Shown: positions 24,257 to 35,861 of the stretch, piece after piece
Layout of the letters: every line of letters begins with the position of its first letter
How positions within the stretch are numbered: the first letter of the stretch is position 1
Assembly: GCF_000003605.2 (NCBI RefSeq)
Contig: NW_003109103.1
Span: 56,284-120,283, forward strand
Origin: Saccoglossus kowalevskii
Taxonomy: Eukaryota > Hemichordata > Enteropneusta > Harrimaniidae
DNA: 64,000 bases
Direction: 5' to 3'
Program-made: the position numbers and the translations under genes
Notes under the pieces: model-generated
Told to the model about the DNA's origin: nothing
Seen by the model: only the letters and a program-made list of their open reading frames with translations
Databases searched by the model: none

Positions 24257-26255
24257 TGTTATCCTACCTATTTTGAAAACAATTGTTGGCAGGAGGTGAC
24301 ATGTGGGCTTTTACAAATGTTTTATTTAATTCGATGTCTGAATAAATAAGCTTTAGATTTTGTAATGCAATTTTAGCAAAACAAAAACACAACTGATTTT
24401 TAAATGGCGATATCATATGAAAATTTGTGCTTACAACTCTTTCTATGGGATTTGGATTATAACATCTAAATCCAACGTTAAGCCTATAAATGTTCCATTG
24501 TTTTTAGTGCCAACCCCCTTTGTTAAGTACAACAACAAATATTTCGTTGCATGGACAGCTCTTCCACTTCCGTGTTTTACCCCCTATCAATGATGATACC
24601 TTTAGTCTAAAAGTGGGTAGTCAGCTGGATCAACTGTATTCAGATTGCCAATATCAGCGTGGTTGAATCAGAAGAATTGTGGGAACTTTGCCAAATGGCG
24701 ATGTTAATTTGATTTTTAAAAACTTTTTTAAATGTTGGTACTTTATTCACTATCTCTATCTGTCTCTGTCTCTATAAAATAGTGTTTTAAAGTTTTTGTT
24801 TCATTTACGTCTATGGTCTATTTCTATAATTAATCGTGTTAGTAACTTAATAGTTAGTTAGTGCTCAATGATATGCATACAAGGGCAATTTAACAGTTGT
24901 TTCCATAGACCTAAATGAAATATCCTAAATATCATACTTATTATGCTTTTGTTTGCAGCAAAATATGCTTGTTATTTTCTCGTGTACATCAAGCAAATAA
25001 GACACGCTGATTGTTATCGTGACAATTCACGGATTGTTTCTCTAATAATAGTACTGCCACCGCAATCATGTTTGTATTTAGTAATGCTTTTATCTTATCG
25101 ATACAGGGGATCAATGCGTGTTCGACTCTAGGTAATTAACCGTAAGATTGAGTTCAATTTTCCATGTCATCAGTAGGGGCTTTTATCTTCGCCAAAAACC
25201 GTTTAGCTATAATTGCGTCTGTTTAATCAGTTGGTTTGTTGAAATAGGTATTCTCGTAGTGGAAGTGTCGCTCATCAATTTCAAAATAATCGATTTATTA
25301 AATCGAACCACCTTGTTAAAAATCTTTAGTTCGTTTAATGGGAAACTCAGCACTAAACCCGATTACGTCATTTTTTGTATAAAAGATGTTGATAAAACAG
25401 CGATCGTTTTAATAAAGGTGAGGCTAATAGAGATAATATACAGTAAGTCAAATGAAAAAAATATAAATATCAGTAATATCCACCATTTTTCTATTTTCAT
25501 TCTGATCACATTCGGTTCATCAAGATTCCACAAAAGTGTGAAGTCCCCAAGACAGTTGTCGATTTACTATGATGCCGCTTTGATGTGAAAACAAGATGTG
25601 ATCTTTTATAAGTTTTCAGCCTTTTATATGGGTTCTTTTACTCCCATCGTTGAATCTAAGATCACATATACAATCTGCCGTCAAAGACGTCGTAATTTCG
25701 TTTCTCATTTGCTTCTTTCTTCGTTTAAAATTTATTATAGCAAAACTGCACATGATTAAGTTGCAACTAAATTGATATGTTTCTCGCCAAATAACATGCA
25801 ATGTTAGTATGTTTAACGAGTATTTATCCTCGACAAATATATTCCTATTTCCTGATCGGGCTTATGGATAGCCAAAATGATTTATTTATTGGTTTATTTT
25901 GGAAAAAAACAACGAGCATAAAATCCATTTACAGGCTCCAACTACAGGTAAAACAAACAAGACAACAAAAACAAAACAATCAAATTAAACACATGAAATA
26001 TTAAAACAATATTTTCTTGACTGGTTTATGAAATGTAGAATATCAATATACAATAAAACCCATCATCGGAACTGTTCTGTTAATATATGTTTTAATATGC
26101 TTTTCGATGAAACACAGAAAATAATGCGATGTGTGTCAATCGTATGGACAGTATGGGGTGCCATGTGCTAACACGACCAGTGTATTTAACATGTTTAACA
26201 AATATGCATTTCCATTTTTCTATCACATATAATATTGTTTTCTTCAGTCGCCCCC
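24257..26255. other. Unannotated stretch
   Basis: The longest frame (25148-25588, plus) has 146 codons with low-complexity, Ile/Ser-rich composition and no motif, so it is not claimed as a gene. A (TCTG/TCTC) patch lies near 24753-24775. Confidence 0.4.
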
Positions 26256-27260
26256 ATATATGTAATGTCATACATTCAGTGATACGTATGCGTCCATGCC
26301 ATCCTAGGTTTATATGTAATATCATACATTCAGTGATACGTATGCTTCCATGTCATCCTAGGTTTATATGTAATATCATACATTCAGTGATACGTATGCG
26401 TCCATGCGATCCAAGGTTTATATGTAATATCATACATTCAGTGATACGTATGCGTCCATGGCATCCTAAGTTTATATGTAATATCATACATTCAGTGATA
26501 CGTATGCGTCCATGGCATCCTAGGTTTATATGTAATATCATACATTCAGTGATACATATGGTTCTATGTCATCCTAGGTTTATAAGTATTATCATACATC
26601 CAGTGATACGTATGTGTCCATGCGATTCAAGGTTTATATGTAATATCATACATTCAGTGATACGTATATGTCCATGTCATCCTAGGTTTATATGTAATAT
26701 CATACATTCAGTGATACGTATACGTCCATGTCATCCTAGGTTTATATGTAATATCATACATTCAGTGATACGTATGGTTCTATGTCATCCTAGGTTTATA
26801 AGTATTATCATACATCCAGTGATACGTATGTGTCCATGCGATTCAAGGTTTATATGTAATATCATACATTCAGTGATACGTATGCGTCTATGTCATCCTA
26901 GGTGTATATGTAATATCATACATTCAGTGATACGTATGTGTCCATGCGATCCAAGGTTTATATGTAATATCATACATTCAGTGATACGTATGCGTCCATG
27001 TCATCCAAGGTTTATAAGTATTATCATACATCCAGTGATACGTATGTGTCCATGCGATTCAAGGTTTATATGTAATATCATACATTCAGTGATACGTATG
27101 CGTCTATGTCATCCTAGGTGTATATGTAATATCATACATTCAGTGATACGTATGTGTCCATGCGATCCAAGGTTTATATGTAATATCATACATTCAGTGA
27201 TACGTATGCGTCCATGTCATCCTAGGTTTATATGTAATATCATACATTCAGTGATACGTT
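26256..27260. repeat. 54-bp minisatellite, ~18.6 units, with a 216-bp higher-order period
   Basis: Units of exactly 54 bp carry the core TTTATATGTAATATCATACA, then TTCAGTGATACGTATG, a variable CGTCCATG-CATCC part, and TAGG or AAGG. About 18 full units and one partial unit are present. A distinctive variant beginning TTTATAAGTATTATC recurs at 26579, 26795 and 27011, exactly 216 bases (four units) apart. Units 11-14 and 15-18 are the same four variants in order. The array therefore grew by unequal exchange or amplification of a four-unit block. Because 54 is a multiple of 3, a frame without a stop in one unit stays open throughout, which explains the 384-codon plus frame (26129-27283, repeating ICNIIHSVIRMRPCHPRF) and the open minus frame. 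Coding is not implied. Confidence 0.97.
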
Positions 27261-28190
27261 CAGTATTACTTCTTAACGTATAAATGAAGGTATTTTGCAA
27301 GAACGTGCCTTCGCTACACCAGAAGAAGAACAAATATCAAAAATACAGTGTGTGCAATATTAATAAAATGTCAGCGACGGCACATGTGGTGGCGTTCAGA
27401 ACGCAATACGTTCCGTTGAATTGATGCAATCAATTCCAGTGTTCTAGAAGTAATAAGTGTATGTAACGTTACTTGTTAGCTACTTTTAATTGACACGCAT
27501 TGTAAAACAAAAGTCCATTTGATTATGTACATTCAAAATGTGATAGATGTCCGTAATAATTGTGTCTAGTATTGGTAGACAATATTGATTTGATTTTTAG
27601 TCCAAGTCCCCTAGTGAATTGCCGAGCAATCTTCAGAGTGACGTAACGGAGGAATCACTTTACAGTTCTGCTTTTGAAGGCGCCTAGGTCACGTGCCCTT
27701 GGGAGCTAAGAGCCCTTTCCTAATGGATACATCCGGGTGTGTTCTATAGAAGTAAAACGCGTCAGTGCGAATTTAAAAGATTATATTGAGTCTTTAAAAG
27801 TAAATGTGTCAGTACACAATATCAATTGATTTTGTTTTGCTAGAGATTTGCTTTTGCAGTGTCTGGCCTTATAAGATGGGTTTGCGATTAAATAGTCGAA
27901 GAATTGTGATTCGATTGCGACACGCTAACCTACTGATAGGAGACAAAATGCAAAGAAATCTGATAGCAAATTTTTAGGTTTTGATTGTGTTTTTTTGTCT
28001 GAGATCGCATGCAGTCCGGGGCTGCGTACAAGTGAATGGTCGCATGCATTTTTTTTTTATCTTTCGTGAGTTCGAAGTACGTGCCTTCATTTGTTGTTGT
28101 TTTTTGTAAAATATCTTGTCGAGAAATCATACTGTGCGAGTTCGTTACTTTTTTACTCATATCGTTTTTCCTCAGGTGTTTTCTAGTTGC
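27261..28190. other. Unannotated stretch
   Basis: Nothing recognisable is seen. A TCACGTG E-box sits near 27689. Confidence 0.4.
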
Positions 28191-28204
28191 GTTGCTATGG
28201 TGAC
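28191..28204 (+). promoter_or_regulatory. RFX X-box-like site
   Basis: GTTGCTATGGTGAC fits the relaxed RFX consensus GTTRCYATGGYRAC. It lies 1 kb from the full-match site at 29210. Function is not shown. Confidence 0.3.
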
Positions 28205-29209
28205 GATACGTCGGTGTACCATGTCCTTTAAAACACTGGGAATGAAAGCCGAGTAGCATGCCAAGGCATCTCCATAACAACAGCACCGTTTCTTGTCATT
28301 TTGCGCGTGTATTTTCAACACGTTATATCCACAAAATATTTGTAATTGGACAAAATACCATCTTTGTATATGTTTGTGTCTCCGTCGTAACCGCTTGAAA
28401 GCTCTGCCGTTATTTCTCAAATTTGGTGAAATGTTAAAGCTGAAATCGATTGTACCCGCGTCTAAACATGTTTGTTTAAATTAGCGTTGCGCATCTCGGA
28501 GCGCGAGACACATTATTCTTCGTCTTTTCAATAGATCCATTGTTAATAACCCCGTATCGATGGAGTTGGTTTTCATTTGCCGGGAAAAACCAATAATGAC
28601 GAGAGATCCTGCATCATGCACACAGTATTGAAACCCCCGTACAATGGAACGGTAATATATAGCGAAATTAATGCCGTTGCTTGCGGCGATACTGCCGAAT
28701 ATCATTTAGGAAAATTCTCCGCTCCGGGCTGTAAATATTTTTGAAGTAAAATAAACAGCGCTGTGGAAAATATAATTTTTATAAATAAGAGCCATGCATC
28801 ATGAGCGATTATTTAAATTAGATAGGGTTGGTTGTAAAATACATAGAAGCCTTCAAGGGGTGCGCTAATGAGGGATTATTATCTTTCTTTGGCGAGTAGA
28901 AACCATTAGGAAATGCCTGCAATTATTTCTATCATATCTCCTTAAATTGAGAAACCATTATGAGGAGCGGAGAGGGGGAATTTACGTTCGAATGTTATGC
29001 AATAAGAAAATTACGATCCAAAATAACCGAGTGGCGATTGCGAACCGGGTGATGTGCAAAAGTTTTTCGACGAACTATTCATGCAATTTGTGGTATGGTA
29101 AATGTGCATTATACGATGTAACCCTGGGGTCAGGTGCCGTCGTTAAGCGCTAACTTTAAACGACGTTCATTATTTCTATTTCAATTAACGGGTCGATTGT
29201 GCTAAAGGC
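28205..29209. other. Unannotated stretch, possibly regulatory
   Basis: Short frames on both strands lack motifs. An X-box half site (minus-strand GTTGTTATGG) lies at about 28272-28281. The stretch at 28750-28930 is rich in ATTA/TAAT homeodomain-like cores. No element is recognised. Confidence 0.3.
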
Positions 29210-29223
29210 GTTTCCATGGTAAC
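29210..29223. promoter_or_regulatory. Full-match RFX X-box palindrome
   Basis: GTTTCCATGGTAAC matches all 12 fixed positions of the palindromic RFX site GTTNCCATGGNAAC. A chance full match in 64 kb is improbable. RFX factors regulate ciliary genes in animals, but no ciliary gene is visible next to it. A half site (CTCATGGCAACC) follows at 29524-29535. Confidence 0.45.
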
Positions 29224-30105
29224 ACAGAATCCTGATGTAAATAATCAATAGCCTTCTTATATTAAAGCGAATTTGATGTTGTTATTGTTGTTTAAATATG
29301 CAATGACAGTACTTGTCTCATTTTCTTTTTGTGGTATTCTGTTTTGGGTTCCTTTAGCCATCCATTCTCTGAGTAACGACACTATCTTACTTGTAATATG
29401 ATACAGTATACAGCTCCGACAATCCCATTCAATACCGACTGTAACACGACGTACCTGCCGCGGGGTCACATTCTGATCTTTTTTCCTTTTATTTTCTGAC
29501 ATCATCCTGATACTGTTTCGTCTCTCATGGCAACCGTCGCTAAGTACGGAAGGGGCTCCTTTACTAAATTCGAAGATGCGATTTCTGCGAGGAAAAAAAT
29601 ACATATCATTGTCGAACCAAGGGTTTCATCATGGACATTGAGATAACTGAACGACAGTGTAGGCCAAATTGTGGTGAATGTTTTGCTTAGTGACTAGCTT
29701 ACAAGTTAGCGAAAACGTACAACTAATTTTAATCAGAATGAAATGAAACGCGGTACCATATTTGTGATATAAAAGGAACGGGAAAAAATTAAATATATTA
29801 CGAATAAATCCCGCGATACCTATTGTCAAATTAGCGTATAATTCCAATCACCAAAAATTAAAATATTCTATTTTTCTTATATTCCAGATCGATAGCTCGG
29901 ATTTAACTTGGGGTCGCTCTGAGTCTGTGACGTAACTGAATATCATTAGGAACCTTTTATTTAAATCTTGAAACCAGATTTTCACTTCATGCTAATAATT
30001 CCCGTCGTGCTTTAGCGGATTAACTGAATAACGCAAATACGTTGAACCCATCTTCCGTCAAGAACTTCTATCCAAGCTGCCGGGTAATTTAGTCACGCTC
30101 GTATG
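29224..30105. other. Unannotated stretch
   Basis: A minus frame of 115 codons (29257-29604) is basic in composition with no motif and is not claimed. Nothing else is recognised. Confidence 0.35.
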
Positions 30106-30226
30106 TCACGTGATTGGATATGTAAACAAGTTCATGTAGCTAGGGAGTCCAGGACTGGCAACTTCTTCTTTTCTTCAAGATTTGCAGCTGGGAAGACGCT
30201 CTTTGCATTTGCTGGATTACGTTAAG
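30106..30226 (+). promoter_or_regulatory. Weak promoter / non-coding first-exon candidate
   Basis: A TCACGTGATTGG pair (E-box plus inverted CCAAT, 30106-30117) precedes ~110 bases that end in AAG followed by GTAAAC at 30227, a plausible donor. No coding frame or downstream acceptor was tied to it. Confidence 0.15.
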
Positions 30227-33196
30227 GTAAACATTGATTGATTTTTTTTTTGATTTTTTTTCCCTTTCCCACCCATGCTATACGTCTCAAAAAATGCATT
30301 ACCAATATCAGTTGATATTGAACAAAGTTGTTTACACGAAAAACTACGCAGCTATTGTTCATGTTATTGTTGTTGTTATTGACGTCGTCGTTGTTCTATA
30401 CAAGACACTTACTCTATTCAGTACGAGACATCTTTTGTTTTGTGACATGATCTCCGATTGTCGTATGATTTAAATCGACCCTTGCTAACGGGTAACTAAG
30501 ACAAGCTTTTAACTCATCAAGTTGGTCAATACACGCCAGCAGTTGTATTTTCAATTTCATAGAACTGTAGACATTTCCGTGACGTGGGTTGATTCTCTTA
30601 TTTTAATGTGTTTTACCGGATGTCATTTCGATCACGGATAGTCGTTTAAGTGAATGGAAAGCATAGCTGCAGGATGGAACTAAGATCCGCCACAATATAG
30701 ATAGAGAGGTGCGTTACGTTAGCGTGACCCCATTTACTCGTAATCTTGACTATATACCATACTACGTTTACATTTAAAACTTGAAATTTTCGATTACTCT
30801 TCGCCATGCGAGTTTACAATTAGAAATCCTTCCTCTTCTCATTCTGAAAGAAATCGCAGCTTTTTAATATTCGTTGCGTGTAAAATAGCGAAAATCCAGT
30901 GTGGCGACTAGCGGCGTCAACGTCTTGGATGGTATAATTGTTTAGTCTAGCGCCGCCTTTCCATTGCGCGACTTGTAATCCCCTGCGCGTACTTTCTTCG
31001 CACTGCGGTATTAAAATTACCGCCTTTGTCGAGATTCCAGGTTTGTCGTCAATAATGCAAGCTGAATTTTTGCCGTAATTATTTCTTTTATGTGATTACA
31101 ACAGAAAATTATAACCCCAGATCGGAAAGTTGGTGAAGTTTGCCCGGTGTTATGCTAATGGGGGACCCAATAAGAACTTGCTAATGGATAGGGTCAGCGA
31201 TGAACGTTTCGCGTCGACTACGCGTCTATGGTTCATTTTATAATCCTTTTAAACGTACTTACTGCGCATTAATTGTATTCGGCGTATCCGTACAACGACT
31301 TTTACGTGCAATTCTTGAAAATCTGACAAGCAATCTTCTACTTTCTTTCGTATTTAACGTTTCCTAATACATCTACATTCTTGCAGGATCGCCCGTTAGT
31401 TGATGAATTAGTCGCAACGTTTTGTTTTCAATAGTCGTTCCTACATTGCGGTCTTTAACAAGTCATGGTTTACGTATATCGAGGATATCACTGCGCTAAA
31501 TAACGCATTGCATGTTTAGTGTGAACCATCCTCTGGACGTGTTGATTCACCAGAGCAGACATAAGCATCTCCATCACTGTACTCACATCAATACGAAATG
31601 ACGGAATTTCCACCGATTGATGTTACTGAGTGTAACACGTGGTTTCCGCAAAAGTGAGATTTCTAATGCAGTGACTTATCTAGAGTTGTGTTTCCTATAA
31701 ATCAATTAAGTGCCATGTAAGTATGTGTGTATGCGTAGATTGTTTGTGCAAGTAGAAAAAAACAGTAAAATACTGGGGGTACGGTAGACGCCTTTCACAA
31801 CACCATCTTTGACGGAAACGCATTCATGATTTGTTTGTGTTTAGCACAGTTATAACCATTAAGTAATATGTTTGTATGTGTCGCTTACAACAACACATTC
31901 AAACAGGTGGTCGTTTTTATTTGGAATATAGGAAAGAATTGTTACCGCATGTCTTCATGTATATACCTTATGTGAAAGTAAAGTCCGTTTATTTGTATTC
32001 AATCAACAACGTAATACATAATATATTTGATAAATAAATAAATAAATGAAAGGGGTGTACAGTTCAGAACGTTATCACAGACTATGAGGTAAGGTGATGT
32101 ATAATAATCACGATTTAGCAAAGAAGTGACAGAAAAATAATTGCGTACAGGTTAACTTCACACTTTTTGTTAAATAGATGAATGATTCCCATCATGGCGC
32201 CGCAATTAATTTTCAAGATAAAAAAAAAAAACACATTCTGACTGGCGACTCAGCGGGTTTGTAATTATTCATGTAAACACCAGCCATGTCAGGCAGTCGT
32301 GAAGGCCTCGTTTCCGACAGCAAATTACTGTTTTGTTCCATCATTGACTCCGTATTCATTTCCTGAATGAAACCAGACAAGATTGCGCGAAATATTCGAG
32401 TGAAATGATGTGTGTAACAAGAAAGCGTCTAATTGCGGTTTTCTCCATGAGAAAACTACAGACTCCAGCAATTACTGCCGCAATCAGTTTTGATAAGACC
32501 GTCCAGAATTTCATCCAACGTCATGATTAGAAAATATACAAGGCTTCGCGTCGACCATTGGTGGAAGTCCCTGGCGATCTATCAACTGCGTAATAGGCGC
32601 CGTCATTTCTGCGATATATTGCCGGTCCAATTGGGTTTAATCTTGTCGCCGATAGAACCGTAGTAGTAATACAGCGGGTAATGCCTGTGGTATTAGAGAT
32701 GACTTGGCGTATAGCTTGTTATCGAGGTCACGGGAGGTTAAGTGGCCAACGGACAAACTAAATTGACTTTTCTGACTCACATTTAGCGGCTATGGTGGCG
32801 TTATCCTGTGCATGCGTGGTTTCAGAACGTTAGCAAGAGCAACATATGATGGCACGATGTTGTTTAGACAATATTTCGCAAAAACAGATATGTGAAGATT
32901 TAGTTGAATGGTGATTTCTCATGGTCTAGGAACAGAGTAAAAACCTAAACAATAAAATGCATATTTATAATGTTTCTAATGGTTACTCTCTTCAACACAT
33001 TGTTTTGATTGGACGAACAGGGGCGGGTGGAATCCCTCCTCCTGGGGCTTAACGATTTATTATAGAAACCGGGGAGTGCATATGTGCCGTAATCAATTGC
33101 TTAGATTGAGTAAGAAACTCACTGGTCGGAGTGAATGTCGAGATAGACTAATAATACACGATATGGTGAGCACATGCTCTGCAGTACAGTACCTGA
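30227..33196. other. Unannotated, repeat-poor stretch
   Basis: Nearly 3 kb with no recognised element and no frame above 80 codons. It holds only an (AAAT) run at 32032-32047 and an A-run near 32220. It could be regulatory or intronic sequence. Confidence 0.35.
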
Positions 33197-33315
33197 TTTA
33201 AGACTATCACGCCAATAATTTAGAATGGCGACTGCCTTAAGACTGATGTACGGGGTTTAAAGACTATACCCACGCTGATTTAGAATGGCGACTGCCTTCA
33301 GACTGACGCATGGTT
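33197..33315. repeat. Two-copy tandem duplication, 60-bp period
   Basis: TAGAATGGCGACTGCCTT occurs at 33221 and 33281, exactly 60 bases apart. It is preceded in both copies by TTTAA-AGACTAT and followed by AGACTGA-G. Confidence 0.85.
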
Positions 33316-35605
33316 CACTGAATACTAATTGGGAGTTTATAGAAGTCAAGACAGGTCATCTGCCTACCGGCCATAACAAATGAACTTTCTGAGAAACTTA
33401 TTCGTATTTATGACAAATCGATTTATCTCGTGGTATTCACGATGTTATTCGATCAATGGAATCCAACTCGCTCATAAATAAGTGCAGAGGCAGAACCATG
33501 TTGTGGGTTTTAAATGTACATTCTACGATGATTAGAAATTTATAGAACTGGCATAGCTATTGACTCTATTGTTAAGGGTCATTTTAGAGGATGTATTTAT
33601 TTAGTTTCCGGATTCTGCGAATAAAATAGACAATTAACTAAGAACGTTTATAAAATTGAATCCCATTATAGGTGATATCATAGACTTTAGTTTCACGAAC
33701 AACAATATATTTGTATTGATATATTATTATACACACATACACAAAATATATTAGTATATTCGTGTCATTATTTATTTATCAGTTCCGATAACCAATCTCT
33801 GGGAGGAGCAGGCGGTATTTACATCTCTCTCTCGTCGTCTTTTTTTATTGCCAAATTTCCCTAAATTATTACAATCCTGGGAATTCATAGAATATACGTT
33901 GTGGTTACGTTCGCTTTATGTGATGGTTACCGCCAAATCTATAAATTCATAAATCAGTGTTTGATTAGAATGGTATTCATAAGGGTAGATTGTTGTTCGC
34001 AGAGCTTTGGATGATTATTAGGTGTGGTTCACGTAAAATATTCTTCGTGTCTCGCCACCTAAGTCATACTAATTTCTGGCTGAAAAGTAGTAACTTAAAG
34101 TATTATAAAATAAAGAAGACTTCAGGCGTTTTATTCTCTGTCTCTCGCGTAACTTATCAGAACCAACCTTATAGGCTGCAAAATCAACTGGAGGAAATTG
34201 CAATTTCGTTGCTAGGAAGTCTGTGGTTTGGGACAAGTACTCGACAAGAAAACTGTTTTCATTTCCGTGCCACGTTTGAAATAAATACATGCGCCGTAAA
34301 TTTATAATTTCTCGATCGGTGATTGTGAAATATGACGTTATCAAGTAAAGCCCCGTTATATAGTCTCTGTGGATGTGGAGCAGATTGGTTTTAGCTCTCA
34401 GTTCGAGACTTGAGATAAACCGTGACTGCGATGAGATGAGACGATCGATCAATCATTCCATCTCCTATTACATCTTGTCGACTGTAGAGAGATGCGTGTC
34501 AATCATCCCAGTGTATATTACTTTGCGACTACTGTAGAGAGATGTATGTGTAATGTACTTTACATTAACTCAAATTACATCTGAGTATATCTGCTACGTC
34601 AGAGGAAAAAAACAATGACGTATAATTGCACAGCAAAATATAATATGAGACAGATTTATATAGATGTATACTACACACGGCATTGCGAGTATTTCCTAAA
34701 CGTTACTTGTATTTTTACGGTATCGCACTTGTATTCTATGTTCATAACAATTAGTAACCCAAGTTACATGTAAAAAAAACTGCAATTACGCAAATCATGT
34801 GACAAATTCCTCGCCACATACACGTCATAATTATATAGAGTAACAAAGCAGAGTACGTGTTTACACACTGATGACCTAGAATGCAGCTGAACTCGAAACC
34901 AGGTGAAGATTTTGTATTTAGCGAGTGATATGAATTTGTTTCAGCTTTGATTTCAATGAACGAACTGACTCCCTAAGTCGGTGGGTATTACGCATAGCAC
35001 GTAACATTGACAACGAAGTCAATTAATTAAAATACAATGACGTCAAGAGTTCACACGTACACTAATACTAACCATTGGGCACGTGGTTGACGGTACGTCA
35101 CGCTGGATACATACATAGATACACAGATATTGAATATGACATTGATCACTGACCATGGCATGGAATATTGAGGTAGATAACAAAAACGAGAGTGGTTTCA
35201 AGTAGCAGCAGGTGTGGCAATCCTATCTTTATATCGTGTATCTTAAACTTACTCCCGCTCTCTGAGGAGCCACCCATAAAATACAGATAGTACAATCTCT
35301 TCTTTTCGAGTCAATTTGCATATCTCTAACACATGTAATGAATGCAAACTGTTGATAAAATATAGCATATATTAAACATTCTAGTCCGGGTTCAATAATA
35401 GATGATTTGAATATACCTGAACATGATGTAACATTTCGCTAAATACAGTAGTTTCACATCTTTGTAACGAGCGCCATCTAGTGGCGTGATTATCCCATTG
35501 ATGCTGTGATGATTGTCACCATCCACGCCTACTGGTGAAGACGAAGGGCAATATGAATAAGCACAAAAAGTAAGCTAATGGAATCACGTGACATATTCTA
35601 TTCTC
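33316..35605. other. Unannotated stretch
   Basis: Overlapping frames on opposite strands at 33990-34452 are mutually exclusive and motif-free. A CRE palindrome lies at 35038-35045. Nothing else is recognised. Confidence 0.35.
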
Positions 35606-35861
35606 TTAGTAAACAGTACTCTCATGTGGCCTGAAACCCGTGTCCCCCGAAAACCCATCGATTTGGCAGTTAAGTTCAAAGTCGAGATGCAGAAATAATG
35701 TGACGGGTTCAAGGCCCGCGGAACCACCTGCAAACCATTCATCGAATTTAATTGTCCCCTCCGTCTGTCCGAATGTATGTATTCTTTTCATTTTGTGTCA
35801 ACTTCACCAAGCATTCATTGATGGTCATGACATTACTGGAAATCAAGAAATGTCATTCTAG
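35606..35861. other. GC-richer block with open frames on both strands
   Basis: The minus frame (35606-35791) reads FGQTEGTIKFDEWFAGGSAG and onward, preceded by an acceptor-like TTTGCAG. The plus frame (35640-35861) is open too. Neither matches a family I know. A T-arm-like hairpin (GGGTTCAAGGCCC at about 35706) is not backed by a tRNA acceptor stem. It could be an exon or repeat fragment. Confidence 0.15.

Noticed and set aside
25148-25588. 146-codon plus frame as a gene
   Set aside because: AT-driven Ile/Ser/Asn composition and no family motif.
26256-27260. CRISPR-like array
   Set aside because: Units are contiguous with no unique spacers, and the genome is eukaryotic. It is a minisatellite.
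26129-27283. 384-codon open frame as a repeat protein
   Set aside because: It is fully explained by a 54-bp tandem unit (a multiple of three) without a stop. The opposite strand is open for the same reason, and no start context or splice signal supports it.
35690-35730. tRNA T-arm-like hairpin around GGGTTCAAGGCCC
   Set aside because: No matching acceptor stem and no proper A-box at the required distance on either strand.
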